The notes beneath the pieces were generated by a model. It was not told where the DNA came from. It did no database searches and worked only from the letters and a program-made list of their open reading frames with translations. Below, one piece after another: positions 7,413-16,001 of a stretch of DNA of 38,376 bases (the first letter of the stretch is position 1; the number at the start of each line of letters is the position of its first letter). A program made the position numbers and the translations under genes. The DNA is taken from contig JBNJHN010000014.1 in the NCBI GenBank assembly GCA_051748565.1, positions 1 through 38,376 on the forward strand, in the 5' to 3' direction. The DNA comes from SKPH01 sp051748565 (GTDB taxonomy: Bacteria; Bacillota; Dethiobacteria; DTU022).

Positions 7413-9111
7413 CTTTCTTAACCTCCTTTACAATTTCATGGGCCATAAAAGGTCGTCCATCGTATTTGAGTATTGAGCCTCCAACCACAAGTCCTGTTTC
7501 ACGACAGATCAGTGATGCCAACTGTCCGGTAGCATTATTTTCAACACAGTAACTTCTTTCAACCACGGGGAGTAAACTTTTCAATCTCTTTTGCGGCAAA
7601 GGCCAAATATCACTGAAGTGAAGCATGGCCGTTTCAGTCCCCGAAGATGAAAGTGCATCTACTGCTTCGCGAAGGACGCCATAAGTAGATCCCCAACCTA
7701 CGAGGAGAAGTTCCGGGTTGGGACTGCCATACAGGTCCGGTTCATCCATCTCTTCTGCCAGTGCTATAAATTTTCGCATCCGTTTATCAACCATAAGGCG
7801 CCTTGTCTCGGAATCCTCAATAATATTACCTTTTTCATCGTGTTCATCACTATCTACCAGGACCACTTCATTTTCAAACTGACCCGGAATAATCCTTGGA
7901 GAAATGCCGTTTTCAGTAATACGGTAACGTTTGTAGGGCTTTTCAAAACCGCCCTCTCCAGCAATAAAGCGATTATAACCAAGGCGGCTAAAATCGAATG
8001 GCTCAATAGAACGGTGTGTGTCGGCAAAATTTTGGTCCGATAAAAATAAAACCGGTATCTGATACCGATCGGCTAATTCAAATGCTTTGTTTAACCTGTA
8101 GAAAGCATCTTCATGGGAAGTTGCGCTGAGAACAGCCCGGGGGAATTCACCATGCCCGGCATGAACAACAAATCCAAGATCGCCCTGTTCGGTGCGCGTG
8201 GGTAATCCTGTAGCCGGACCGGGGCGCATCCCTACTATAAGGACCAGTGGAATTTCTGTCATCCCGGCAAGCGAAAGCCCTTCAACCATCAGGGAAAATC
8301 CGCCTCCTGAAGTTGCAGTGAGAGCTCTCACTCCTGCATATGATGCTCCCAACGCCATATTTATAGCTGCAATTTCATCCTCTGCCTGCTCAACAACCAG
8401 TGGATAATCAATGCTTTTTTCAGCCAGGTAATTCATAACGCCTGTAGAAGGAGTCATCGGGTAAGATGAATAAAAACGGCACCCGCTGGCCAGTGCAGCC
8501 ATACCCAGAACCTGGTTCCCATCGATAAAAAGTTTTTTACCGTCTTCGTTTACGGGGGGCAGGTCAAAGCATGCACTGCATGAATTCAAAGCTGAGTCCA
8601 TTCCTGCTTTCAGGGCATTAATATTTTTTTCAGCAAAACCTTCTTTTTCAGCAAAAGTTTCTTTTAATAATTCTTCCACGCAATCACTTTGCAGGCCGAT
8701 CAAAATCAGCAGGGCTCCGACAGCCACAGTGTTGGCCATGACCTTTCCACCTGCTTCTTCAGCAAGCCTCTGCAATTCGACAGGGACTCCCCTATCCTCA
8801 TCATCAGGAAGAGAAAATAACTGTGGGTCGAAAATGATCCGGCCTGAAGAATCCAGGTTTACAGAATGTTGATTGTAGGTTTCTTCATTCAGGGCCACCA
8901 ATATATCAATCGCTTCGATATTTGTCCAGGGTTTACCAGCGGCTATACGCAACCTGGAAAAATTATGACCACCCCGGACACGGGACATGTAATCCTTTGT
9001 ATAGATCAGACCGTAACCTTTTCTGACAAGGGCTTTCCCAAGCAAGTTCATTACTGTATCCATGCCCTGCCCGGCTGCGCCCCCGATAAGGATATTCACT
9101 TCCATCTGCAA
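7405..9111 (-). CDS. korA: 2-oxoacid:ferredoxin oxidoreductase, fused gamma-alpha subunit
   Basis: A 568-residue subunit that partners with KorB. Residues 1 to about 180 are the gamma domain (GGAAGQGMDTVMNLLGKAL, then SRVRGGHNFSRLR), and from about 195 the alpha (pyrimidine-binding) domain begins with the GNQVLGMAALASGCRFYSSYPMTPST stretch, with EDEIAAINMALGASYAG and ATSGGGFSLMVEGLSLAG following. The gamma-alpha fusion is typical of two-subunit archaeal/bacterial Kor enzymes. The start is either the TTG at 9111, seven bases after AGGAG, or the ATG six bases further on. It lies 35 bases after the selenocysteine thioredoxin-CcdA gene and is probably in the same operon, suggesting a link between ferredoxin-level reduction and thiol redox that is inferred from position only. 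Confidence 0.92.
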   Translation of the reverse strand: MQMEVNILIGGAAGQGMDTVMNLLGKALVRKGYGLIYTKDYMSRVRGGHNFSRLRIAAGKPWTNIEAIDILVALNEETYNQHSVNLDSSGRIIFDPQLFSLPDDEDRGVPVELQRLAEEAGGKVMANTVAVGALLILIGLQSDCVEELLKETFAEKEGFAEKNINALKAGMDSALNSCSACFDLPPVNEDGKKLFIDGNQVLGMAALASGCRFYSSYPMTPSTGVMNYLAEKSIDYPLVVEQAEDEIAAINMALGASYAGVRALTATSGGGFSLMVEGLSLAGMTEIPLVLIVGMRPGPATGLPTRTEQGDLGFVVHAGHGEFPRAVLSATSHEDAFYRLNKAFELADRYQIPVLFLSDQNFADTHRSIEPFDFSRLGYNRFIAGEGGFEKPYKRYRITENGISPRIIPGQFENEVVLVDSDEHDEKGNIIEDSETRRLMVDKRMRKFIALAEEMDEPDLYGSPNPELLLVGWGSTYGVLREAVDALSSSGTETAMLHFSDIWPLPQKRLKSLLPVVERSYCVENNATGQLASLICRETGLVVGGSILKYDGRPFMAHEIVKEVKKDG

Positions 9112-9146
9112 TATTCAACTCCTTTGCATTTTTCATCAGCTTATTG

Positions 9147-10364
9147 CTAAAACCATCTAATCCAGGCTAAAAGAATCAACCCAAAGACCACCAGGATAAA
9201 ACCGCTGGCGTAGCTAAGGTAATGGGTATACTTGTTTATCATTGGAACACTTTTGGCCAGACCGGTGAAAGTTCCGGCAGCAATAAGCGGTACTCCATGC
9301 CCGATCCCATAGATAAAAAGTAACCCACTACCGTAAAACGGCTCGGCCTGGACTGCTGCATAGGTAATAATTACAGCAAGGACCGGTGTGGCACATGGTG
9401 ACGCAACCAAACCAAAAAACATTCCCATCACAAGCGAACCGGCCAGGCCGGCCTTCTTTAACGGAATTCTATTTAAACCGGGCAGGTTAAAAGTCAGCGC
9501 GCCAAGCAGCTGCAGGCCCATAATAATGGCCACACCGGCAAGGATATAATACCAGACAGCATCGACCTGGCCGAAGATCCTGCCAAAATAAGCAGCAACG
9601 AACCCTAAAATTGCAAAAGTAACGGCAAGTCCGATTACAAAAGACGAGGATAGTATAAACCCCCGGTAACGAGGCCCTTCGGCGTAGCCACCGATATAAC
9701 TGACCAGCAGTGGAACCATTGAAAGTATACAGGGACTTATACTGGTAACAAAGCCACCGATAAAAACAAGGGCCAGAGTAAGTAAAGACCTCTGCTCGAC
9801 AACCCAGGGAATGGTTTCAGAAAAAAAAGTTTCCAAAGGTGAAGCGCTTTTACCTTCATCATTGACTCTATCCCCGATAATCGGTTCAATCAGTTGAACC
9901 ATTTCCTCAAAACTAAAAGCTCCGGCTTCTTCAGCAATTATTACCCCTTTTTGATCAATAAAAAAGAATGCCGGTATATATAAAACTATAAACTCTTCCA
10001 GTAATTTTTCAGTTTCCGGATTATCCAGATCGGCAACAATAAAGACTACTTCACCGGAATAATGTACTTTTAGAGCCAAAATCACGGGCTCCATTAACAC
10101 ACAGGCGCTTCACCAGCGGGCATAGAATTCAAGAACAATCGGTATTTCATTCTGCCGTGCTTCTAAGAATGCTGCATAAGGATCATCCGTAGGCTTGAAT
10201 TCAGCATCTGCCGCTTCTTCCGCATCCGCTTTCCCGCCTCTATCTGCAATATCCGTCTGATCTTTTTCGGCTGTAGGAAAAAGAGTCTGGTTAGTAACAA
10301 TCAGGATAGAAATCACCGCAATAGTGACAATTGCCAGGATAATTAGCTTGTATTTTTTAGCCAT
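9147..10364 (-). CDS. Selenocysteine thioredoxin-CcdA fusion protein
   Basis: One 405-residue gene read through an in-frame TGA at 10110-10112. Residues 1-25 are a signal anchor, about 60-190 a thioredoxin-like domain, and about 200 onward a CcdA/DsbD-beta membrane domain of about six segments. The TGA falls exactly at the first position of the W-C-x-x-C active site: the sequence reads E-F-Y-A-R-W-[TGA85]-S-A-C88-V-L-M-E-P, like W-C-x-x-C-K-x-x-x-P of thioredoxins, with the cis-proline at Pro131. The membrane part keeps both redox cysteines in SPC motifs (Cys212, Cys324). The role would be to carry electrons from cytoplasmic thioredoxin across the membrane to an outward-facing selenothiol domain. 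The ATG at 10364 follows GGAGG at 7 bases; a longer frame starting at 10430 lacks this. The alternative, a nonsense-broken pseudogene, is unlikely given both halves are intact and a SECIS-like hairpin follows. Confidence 0.88.
10071..10093 (-). promoter_or_regulatory. Bacterial SECIS-like hairpin after the UGA
   Basis: In the mRNA, 16 bases after the UGA, UGGAGCC pairs with GGCUCUA (seven pairs, one G-U) around a nine-base loop CGUGAUUUU. Position, stem length and a G among the first two loop bases all fit the accepted pattern for bacterial selenocysteine insertion elements read by SelB. The hairpin is inside the coding frame, as expected in bacteria. Confidence 0.75.
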
Positions 10365-10411
10365 TGTACTGCCTCCAGATATATTTAGTATCCCTTTATT
10401 ATTACACTTTA

Positions 10412-10441
10412 ATGATAACACAAAGATCATATCATTGTTAA
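10412..10441 (-). promoter_or_regulatory. Sigma-A promoter for the selenothioredoxin-korAB operon
   Basis: On the minus strand TTAACA (five of six) is followed after 18 bases by TATCAT (five of six). Transcription would start about 55 to 60 bases from this -10 to the ATG at 10364, allowing a short leader. No terminator or riboswitch fold was seen between. Confidence 0.55.
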
Positions 10442-10502
10442 ATAAGGTATTAAGTGATAGTTTAAATGGAAAATAATAGCAGGGCCGCGTTGGATAATTT
10501 TA

Positions 10503-10774
10503 TCAGATCGATGTGAAAGCCAAACCGTAGTTTATTCTAAAATTTTCTAATCCAAAGTGGATGACAATAACAACGGGAACACCAAAATGCATAATAAGAA
10601 AGTTAACTGCCGGAAAACGAGCAGTTCAAGGGTATAGGTAAAAGTCGCTTCAGCCTTGTTCCAACCAAACTCTTTAATCAATCCATCAGCAAAAACAGAC
10701 CAGGCATAAAAGATACCCAGGCAAAAATTAATTACTGAACCGGCCAGGGTTACTTTTTCCCCTTTAGTTAACAT
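10503..10774 (-). pseudogene. Decayed OFA-family (oxalate/formate antiporter-like) MFS transporter
   Basis: The first 50 or so codons read cleanly as the N-terminus of an OFA-family MFS transporter, including a membrane segment with C-L-G-I-F-Y-A-W-S-V-F and then GLIKEFGWNKAEATF. The frame then runs into unrelated residues and stops. In another frame, from about 10625 to 10503, the text FGLENFRINYGLAFTSI followed by a stop looks like a later part of the same family (N-Y-G-x-x-F-T motif). So an internal deletion with a frame change has joined two ends of one gene. Only about 270 of the expected 1,200 bases remain. It sits 18 bases after the CBS-domain gene. Confidence 0.7.
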
Positions 10775-10792
10775 TACTCAAAAACACCACAT

Positions 10793-11251
10793 TTAATTAT
10801 CTTTGCTGTAGAGACAGCTCATGATGTCGCGGCGGGAAACTATCCCGACTAACTTATCATTTTCATCAACAACAGGGAGCCGATTAATATTATTTTCAAC
10901 CATCAATGTGGCGGCTTTTTCCACCGATTCTTCCGGCTTAACAGAAATAGCATTCTTACTCATCAACTGGCCTGCTTCCAATGACATTGCTCTCTGAAGT
11001 TCTTCAACAAACTTTTTTGGGCTGCCCAGATAGATTAATCCACCAAGTATTTCCAGGTAACCGGGGGTCTTTATCCGCGAAGCTCTCCTGATTAAATCGC
11101 CTTCGGTTACCATCCCTGCAACTTTCCCGCTTTCGTCTAAAACGGGAAGTCCGCTAATATTGTTCTCCTGAAGCAGCTTGGCGCATAATTCTACGGAATC
11201 ATTGGTAGAAACGGCTATAACATCTGTGGTCATAATTTCTTCTATTCGCAT
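10793..11251 (-). CDS. Tandem CBS-domain protein
   Basis: A 152-residue cytoplasmic protein made of two CBS domains (about 1-60 and 90-150), which form one Bateman module and usually bind adenine nucleotides or similar ligands. Both copies show the family pattern: MTTDVIAVSTNDSVELCAKL with NNISGLPVLDESGKVAGMVT in the first, and AISVKPEESVEKAATLM with NNINRLPVVDENDKLVGIVS in the second. There is no enzyme or channel domain attached, so it would act through a partner. Its ATG overlaps the stop codon of the upstream hydrolase gene (TAATG), a sign of coupled translation. The ligand and partner are unknown. Confidence 0.9.
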   Translation of the reverse strand: MRIEEIMTTDVIAVSTNDSVELCAKLLQENNISGLPVLDESGKVAGMVTEGDLIRRASRIKTPGYLEILGGLIYLGSPKKFVEELQRAMSLEAGQLMSKNAISVKPEESVEKAATLMVENNINRLPVVDENDKLVGIVSRRDIMSCLYSKDN

Positions 11252-12036
11252 TAAAAAATCCCTCCCTGGCTTGAGACAAAGCTGTTTATTGCATTCATAT
11301 ATTTTCCGGGATCGACAAACATGATATCGTTATGATCTGCCCCTGGAATCACTATAAGCTCCTTTTTTTCCGATCCCAGGCTTTCGAATAAATCTTTTCC
11401 CTGGCTAAAAGGGACAAGGTGATCATGCTGGCCATGTATAACCAGCGCCGGTAGATTAATTCTGCCTGTCAGGCGGCGATACTCATTTTCGAGCGGTGCC
11501 AGATCACCGGGAGAGGGGAGGCCAAGATGGTTGATTAAGCCGGCCACGCTTATAAAACCACTTTCGATTATCAGACCGCTGAGCCGATCCGGATAATGCA
11601 CAGCCAGTTCCAGGGCTGAAATACTGCCCAGCGAACGACCCATAACAAACCATTCATTTTCTACACCATTTTCGGAAATATTTTCGAACACATAATCAAA
11701 AATCACCCTGGCATCATTGACCATATTCTGAAAGTTTGGATTTCCCTGGCTGGCTCCATAACCCCGGTAATCGGCAACCAGAAGGTTTATGCCTTTATCA
11801 TTATACATGGGTGCGATTTCATTATAGTCGCTTACAACCTCGCCATTACCATGAAAATATAAAATCCAGGGGCTTTTTTCAACTCCCCGAAAAGCACGGC
11901 AGATAATTGAAATATCTTTCTCGACCGGGACTTCCAAATCAAAAGCGCCTTCAGGCGGCTTGCCGTGCTGACGACGTGGATAGAAAAGATACATCAAAAG
12001 CGAAGAGCTATCTATCTTGGCATAGAGATTAGGCAT
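11251..12036 (-). CDS. Alpha/beta hydrolase
   Basis: A 261-residue alpha/beta-hydrolase-fold protein, probably a cytoplasmic esterase or peptidase-like hydrolase. The oxyanion-loop motif YFHGNGEV, the nucleophile elbow GRSLGS (Ser135), the acid in HGQHDHLVPF and the histidine in PGADHND give a full catalytic triad. It resembles BEM46/YfhR-type hydrolases with the DYRGYGASQG motif. No signal peptide is seen. The ATG is preceded by AAAGGG. It is co-translated with the CBS-domain gene and separated from the fchA-ended cluster upstream by an intrinsic terminator, so it may have its own promoter. The substrate cannot be told. Confidence 0.85.
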   Translation of the reverse strand: MPNLYAKIDSSSLLMYLFYPRRQHGKPPEGAFDLEVPVEKDISIICRAFRGVEKSPWILYFHGNGEVVSDYNEIAPMYNDKGINLLVADYRGYGASQGNPNFQNMVNDARVIFDYVFENISENGVENEWFVMGRSLGSISALELAVHYPDRLSGLIIESGFISVAGLINHLGLPSPGDLAPLENEYRRLTGRINLPALVIHGQHDHLVPFSQGKDLFESLGSEKKELIVIPGADHNDIMFVDPGKYMNAINSFVSSQGGIF

Positions 12037-12050
12037 AACACCACCCTTTC

Positions 12051-12077
12051 AAAATAAAAATTGGGCTCCGCCAATTT
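12051..12077 (-). terminator. Intrinsic terminator after the fchA-ended cluster
   Basis: On the minus strand AAATTGGC, a GGA loop and GC(C)CAATTT form a stem of eight pairs with one bulged C, directly followed by TTATTTT. It lies after the cyclodeaminase gene and ahead of the hydrolase gene, and probably ends the long minus-strand catabolic transcripts. Confidence 0.65.
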
Positions 12078-12143
12078 AAAAATTAATTCTTTCTTTTACT
12101 CAAGAGCAAAATATTATTACTCCGATGAATTTCAGGTCACAGA

Positions 12144-12767
12144 TTAGATTTTCTTTTCAATTAAGCTGCGGTTTTTTTCAAACAGGTCCTGCCCCTGTTT
12201 TAAGATTTCCTCTGTTTCAAGTTTAAAATTTTCCAGTACATTTTTATCAGAAATCAAGTTCAAATTTATCCTGACATTATAACAGGCCCCGGTTAGTCCT
12301 GCCATAGCCTGCAAATTAGCTACACCGAGGTCGGTAATAGCCGCCGGGTTACCCTTAGAAGCAACTTCGTTCACAATTGATAAAACACGCAGGCTGCCAC
12401 GGGCAGTCTGTACGGGAACTTTAGCAGCATTTATAGCCGCTGCCTGAATTGCATTAATCCTTTTTGTTTTTTCTTCCATGCTGTTCCTGGGCAAACGATA
12501 GGCTTCCATGAGCTGATTAAAGGCAACCGTATCTTCATCAATTGCTTCCGCCAGCTTATTCATCAAAAAACGGGCTTCTTCACCGGAATGCTGCAGCATA
12601 TCAACTATTTCGCCAAGTTTTTCCCGGTTCTGGCTGAGATTACAATACATCGAAAGCAGCCCTGCACCCTGTGCACCGGCCAGGGCGGCTACACTCCCTC
12701 CTCCAGGGGCCGGTGAAGAAGTAGCTACTTCACGAATAAATTCTTCAACAGATAACTCCTTAAGCAT
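12144..12767 (-). CDS. fchA: Cyclodeaminase/cyclohydrolase family protein (FchA-like)
   Basis: A 207-residue all-helical protein of the formiminotransferase-cyclodeaminase (FTCD-C) family. Stand-alone members are either methenyl-tetrahydrofolate cyclohydrolase (FchA, common in acetogens) or formimino-THF cyclodeaminase. The visible family marks are SSPAPGGGSVAALAGAQGAGL near the N-terminus, the D-E-D-T-V-A-F segment, and KGNPAAITDLGVANLQA. The N-terminal formiminotransferase domain is absent. Next to four corrinoid-type methyltransferase genes, the FchA role in C1-folate oxidation or reduction fits best; with hutH also in the window, a role in histidine-derived formimino groups stays possible. 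It is the last gene before a terminator, 60 bases after a methyltransferase gene. Confidence 0.85.
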   Translation of the reverse strand: MLKELSVEEFIREVATSSPAPGGGSVAALAGAQGAGLLSMYCNLSQNREKLGEIVDMLQHSGEEARFLMNKLAEAIDEDTVAFNQLMEAYRLPRNSMEEKTKRINAIQAAAINAAKVPVQTARGSLRVLSIVNEVASKGNPAAITDLGVANLQAMAGLTGACYNVRINLNLISDKNVLENFKLETEEILKQGQDLFEKNRSLIEKKI

Positions 12768-12827
12768 ATCAAAAAACTCCTTCTATCCCTCGTAAAGGTT
12801 TATATTATTATAACAATGATTCTTAAA

Positions 12828-14282
12828 TCAAGCCAGTTCCTCATGAGCATCAATACCGGAAGCAATATTTTTAATCGCTTCTTCAACTTCGGGAGCCAGC
12901 AAAGGCACTTCATGCCACTGGATAATCTCTTTAATCAATGAATTGGCTATTTCTCCAAAATCTTTGCTTCCAGCAGCCTGCCAGTTATCATAAGAATTAC
13001 GATTGAAAGTCTTGGTAAAATGCATTTCGCTCCGGAAATGGTCCAGCGTATGCTGCTCGGTTATAAAATGACCGCCCGGTCCGACTTTTTCGATTACATC
13101 CAGGGCAAGGGTTTCAGGATTGACATCAACTCCCCGGAGCATATATTTTACTGCGCCGGCTCCTTCATTGCTTAAAATCAGATACTCAAGACTGCAGGCC
13201 ATACCGGCACCAATATAACCAAGATCGTGAATTAAATTCCCTCCGGCCAACCCTGCCATGAGCAAACTGAAACCGGCTTCCATACCTGCCTGCTGGTCAA
13301 AGCTCTGAGCATCAGTACAACCGGCTAAAGTAAAACTGGGCAGATTATAATAATGGGCCAACTGAATTAATGAAATCCAACCCAATACACTTTGAGGGTC
13401 CCCGTAAGAGCAAACAGTCGTTATCATATTAAGTGAAGGTGTTCCTCCGCCATATACAAAAGGTGCCCCTTTTGCCTTAAGCTGATGGACAACCAGCCCG
13501 GAAAGAATTTCAGCATTGGCCAGAGCCAGGGCACCGGCAGTAGTTACAGGTCCGGTTGCCCCGCACATGACAGCCGCAGCATAAACCAGAGGGATTTGTT
13601 CAACGGCCGCAGTGAGCAGTTTCTGTAATGACCCGGCTGAATGGACGAGTGGTGAGCTGGGCTGTGAAAAATGGATAATATACGGCTTGTCAACAAGTTT
13701 TTTTCTATTTCCGGTAACCAGGGCAGCCATTTCTATAATATCAAGCAGCCCCTGTCGGTCGTGGGCATCGAAAATAATCGGCTTCGTACTGTTCAAAGTC
13801 ATAGCTGCAAAATGGTGACGATCAGACCTGCTGTTCGGAACATCAGAAGCCCGGGCCACGGACATGATATAATCAATGTTCTCGAGAGCATCAGAAATTA
13901 TGGAAGCATTAATTGTATCCTGTAAAACAGATCTCCGTCTCTGTCCGGTATCGATATCAATTATATAAGGGGTATCGGACCCTGGGCCGAAATAAATTCG
14001 GCCTTTCTCCAGGTTCATTGCAGGATCTCCATTCCGATTGTAAATAGTAATCTTATCGGGGGCAGTATGAAGAGCCTGTTGAACCATCCACGCAGGTATC
14101 TTGACTAAATCTCCGTTTATGTATGCACCGGCCTCTCGTAAAAGCTCTATCGCTTCCGGCTCACATATTTTTACACCGACATGTTCAAGAATATCCAGGG
14201 TAGCCAGGTGTAGCTTATCCATTTGCTCTGTGCTTAAATTGAGCAACCCCATGCATTTTTGGAAAACCTTTTTATTAATCAC
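12828..14282 (-). CDS. MttB-family methyltransferase (copy A)
   Basis: A 484-residue member of the trimethylamine methyltransferase (MttB) superfamily with a TIM-barrel fold. It has no in-frame amber codon, so it belongs to the large non-pyrrolysine branch, whose known members (for example MtgB acting on glycine betaine) move a methyl group from a quaternary amine to a corrinoid protein. Shared landmarks are ILEHVGVKICEPEA near the N-terminus, GPVTTAGALALANAEILSGL, GCTDAQSFDQQAGMEAGF and EKVGPGGHFITEQHT. It is a close paralogue of copy B, 76 bases upstream, with the same motifs throughout. The GTG start follows GGGAGG at 8 bases. Its substrate is not known, and no corrinoid protein gene is in the window. 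Confidence 0.9.
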   Translation of the reverse strand: MINKKVFQKCMGLLNLSTEQMDKLHLATLDILEHVGVKICEPEAIELLREAGAYINGDLVKIPAWMVQQALHTAPDKITIYNRNGDPAMNLEKGRIYFGPGSDTPYIIDIDTGQRRRSVLQDTINASIISDALENIDYIMSVARASDVPNSRSDRHHFAAMTLNSTKPIIFDAHDRQGLLDIIEMAALVTGNRKKLVDKPYIIHFSQPSSPLVHSAGSLQKLLTAAVEQIPLVYAAAVMCGATGPVTTAGALALANAEILSGLVVHQLKAKGAPFVYGGGTPSLNMITTVCSYGDPQSVLGWISLIQLAHYYNLPSFTLAGCTDAQSFDQQAGMEAGFSLLMAGLAGGNLIHDLGYIGAGMACSLEYLILSNEGAGAVKYMLRGVDVNPETLALDVIEKVGPGGHFITEQHTLDHFRSEMHFTKTFNRNSYDNWQAAGSKDFGEIANSLIKEIIQWHEVPLLAPEVEEAIKNIASGIDAHEELA

Positions 14283-14358
14283 GGTTATTGCCTCCCATGC
14301 TGTTATGATTCTAACCAGGTATGTTCTTTCAATTAATTTGGCAATAGGTTTTTTAGTT

Positions 14359-15810
14359 CTATTTAACCGCTTCCTGATCCCGATCGATAATTATTTTTCT
14401 TATTTCTTTCTCAATTTCAAGAGGTAAAACTGCCGAATGTTCACTGCCAAGAATTGTTTTTATATACTCGTTTGCAGACTGCCCAAAGGTTTTACCGCCT
14501 TCGGCTTTCCAGGCATCGTAATTTTTACGATTCAGGACTTTCGGGAAATATAACTCTTTTCGAAAGTGGCTCATGGTATGCTCTTCAGCCAGATAATGGC
14601 CGCCGGGCCCGACTTTTTCAATCAAGTCCAGGGCCAGGTATTCTTCATCAACTTCGATCCCACACAGCAGGTTTTTAACTGCACCGACAGCTTCATTACA
14701 GAGAAGAAGATGCTCCAGGCAGGAAGTCATTCCCACACCCATGTAACCCAGGTTGTGGATCAGGTTGCCACCGGCCAAGCCGGCAACAACAAGGTTAAAA
14801 CCTGCTTCCATCCCGGCCTGCTGATCAAATGTATGAGCATCGGTGCATCCGGCTGTTGTAAATGATGGCAGCCCGTAATACTGAGATAATCTAACCAGGG
14901 CGATACAGCCCCGGTCGCGCTCCGGCCCTCCGTAAGAACAGATTGAAGTCCCCATGTGCATCGGGGGAATACCACCTCCGTGTATAAAGGGGGCGCCCCT
15001 GGCTTTAAGTTGATGGATCACCAGGCCGGACAGGATTTCGGCATTGGCTACAACCACCGCCCCACCTGCAGTTACAGGACCGGTAGCGCCAAGCATTGGT
15101 GTTGTGGCATAAATAAGAGGAATCCTTTCTTCAGCACAGGTCAGCAATTTCTCGAGCGCCTCTCGAGAATGCACCAACGGTGAAGTTGGTTCAGCATAAA
15201 GAGCCAGACCCGGCTTATCTCTTAATCTTTCTTTTCCGCCGGCAGCCAGTGCAGCCATTGAAATTATCGACTCCAGGTTGCGACGGTTGTAACAGGTAAA
15301 TAATACAGGCTTAGTTGTGTTCGTAAGCATAGCTTCGAACTGGTAAAGATCCGATGTATCAACCGGCACATCAGATATAAGGCCAAGAGACATAACAAAA
15401 TCAATGTTATCAAGAGTATCTGTCAATCTTGAGGAATTGCAGACATCAGTTCTTAAAACTTTCCGGCGTTCACCGCTCTCAAGGTCAATCGTAAAAGGTA
15501 CTTCCGACCCTGAGCCATAATAGATATGCCCTTTTTCCAGGATCATCACTTTCGAATCGTCGCGTGCAGTTAAGGATACAACTTTCGGAGCCGTTTGCAG
15601 GGCTTCCTGGACCATCCAGGCCGGTATCTTAGCCAGGTTGCCGGCAACCTTTGCCCCGGCAGCGGAAAGCAGGCTTAACGATTCCGGCTCAAAAACTTTT
15701 ACACCCACCCTTTCCAGGATGTACAGGGTTGAATTGTGAAGGCGTTCCAGCTGATCTTCGGTCATTATATTTAGTCCGAGTGTGTTTTGGGCTGTTTTGT
15801 TTACATGCAT
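14359..15810 (-). CDS. MttB-family methyltransferase (copy B)
   Basis: A 483-residue MttB-superfamily protein, again without an in-frame amber codon. Matching motifs to copy A include ILERVGVKVFEPES, GPVTAGGAVVVANAEILSGL, GCTDAHTFDQQAGMEAGF, GNLIHNLGYMGVGM and EKVGPGGHYLAEEHT, so the two are probably a tandem duplication that has since drifted. The expected action is transfer of a methyl group from a methylated amine or betaine to a corrinoid protein. The ATG is preceded by GGAGG at a spacing of 9 bases. A gap of 191 bases separates it from the opine-dehydrogenase-like gene upstream; this gap shows no clear promoter or terminator. Substrate unknown. Confidence 0.9.
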   Translation of the reverse strand: MHVNKTAQNTLGLNIMTEDQLERLHNSTLYILERVGVKVFEPESLSLLSAAGAKVAGNLAKIPAWMVQEALQTAPKVVSLTARDDSKVMILEKGHIYYGSGSEVPFTIDLESGERRKVLRTDVCNSSRLTDTLDNIDFVMSLGLISDVPVDTSDLYQFEAMLTNTTKPVLFTCYNRRNLESIISMAALAAGGKERLRDKPGLALYAEPTSPLVHSREALEKLLTCAEERIPLIYATTPMLGATGPVTAGGAVVVANAEILSGLVIHQLKARGAPFIHGGGIPPMHMGTSICSYGGPERDRGCIALVRLSQYYGLPSFTTAGCTDAHTFDQQAGMEAGFNLVVAGLAGGNLIHNLGYMGVGMTSCLEHLLLCNEAVGAVKNLLCGIEVDEEYLALDLIEKVGPGGHYLAEEHTMSHFRKELYFPKVLNRKNYDAWKAEGGKTFGQSANEYIKTILGSEHSAVLPLEIEKEIRKIIIDRDQEAVK

Positions 15811-16001
15811 TTTTATCTACCTCCAGCTTTAACTTAGAATATCTATAGTGCTAATGGTTATCACAAACAGGGAAGAAAGTTGTCGCCGAATATTTTTAAG
15901 CTTGCCGTCTAAGCCTATCACCACTGTTCTGCAGAAAAACTTTTCCTTCGAGCCTGAACATAAAAAGGTATATATTATTCCGTTTTCTTAATGCTATTTG
16001 T

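Noticed and set aside
10110..10430. Reading the selenoprotein as two genes or as a nonsense-broken pseudogene
   Set aside because: Both halves are in the same register and intact, the stop is TGA exactly at a redox Cys position, and a SECIS-like hairpin follows.
15811..16001. A sigma-54-like GG..GC pair in the gap between the opine-dehydrogenase-like gene and copy B
   Set aside because: The spacing is 12 bases, not 10, and no good sigma-A promoter was seen either.
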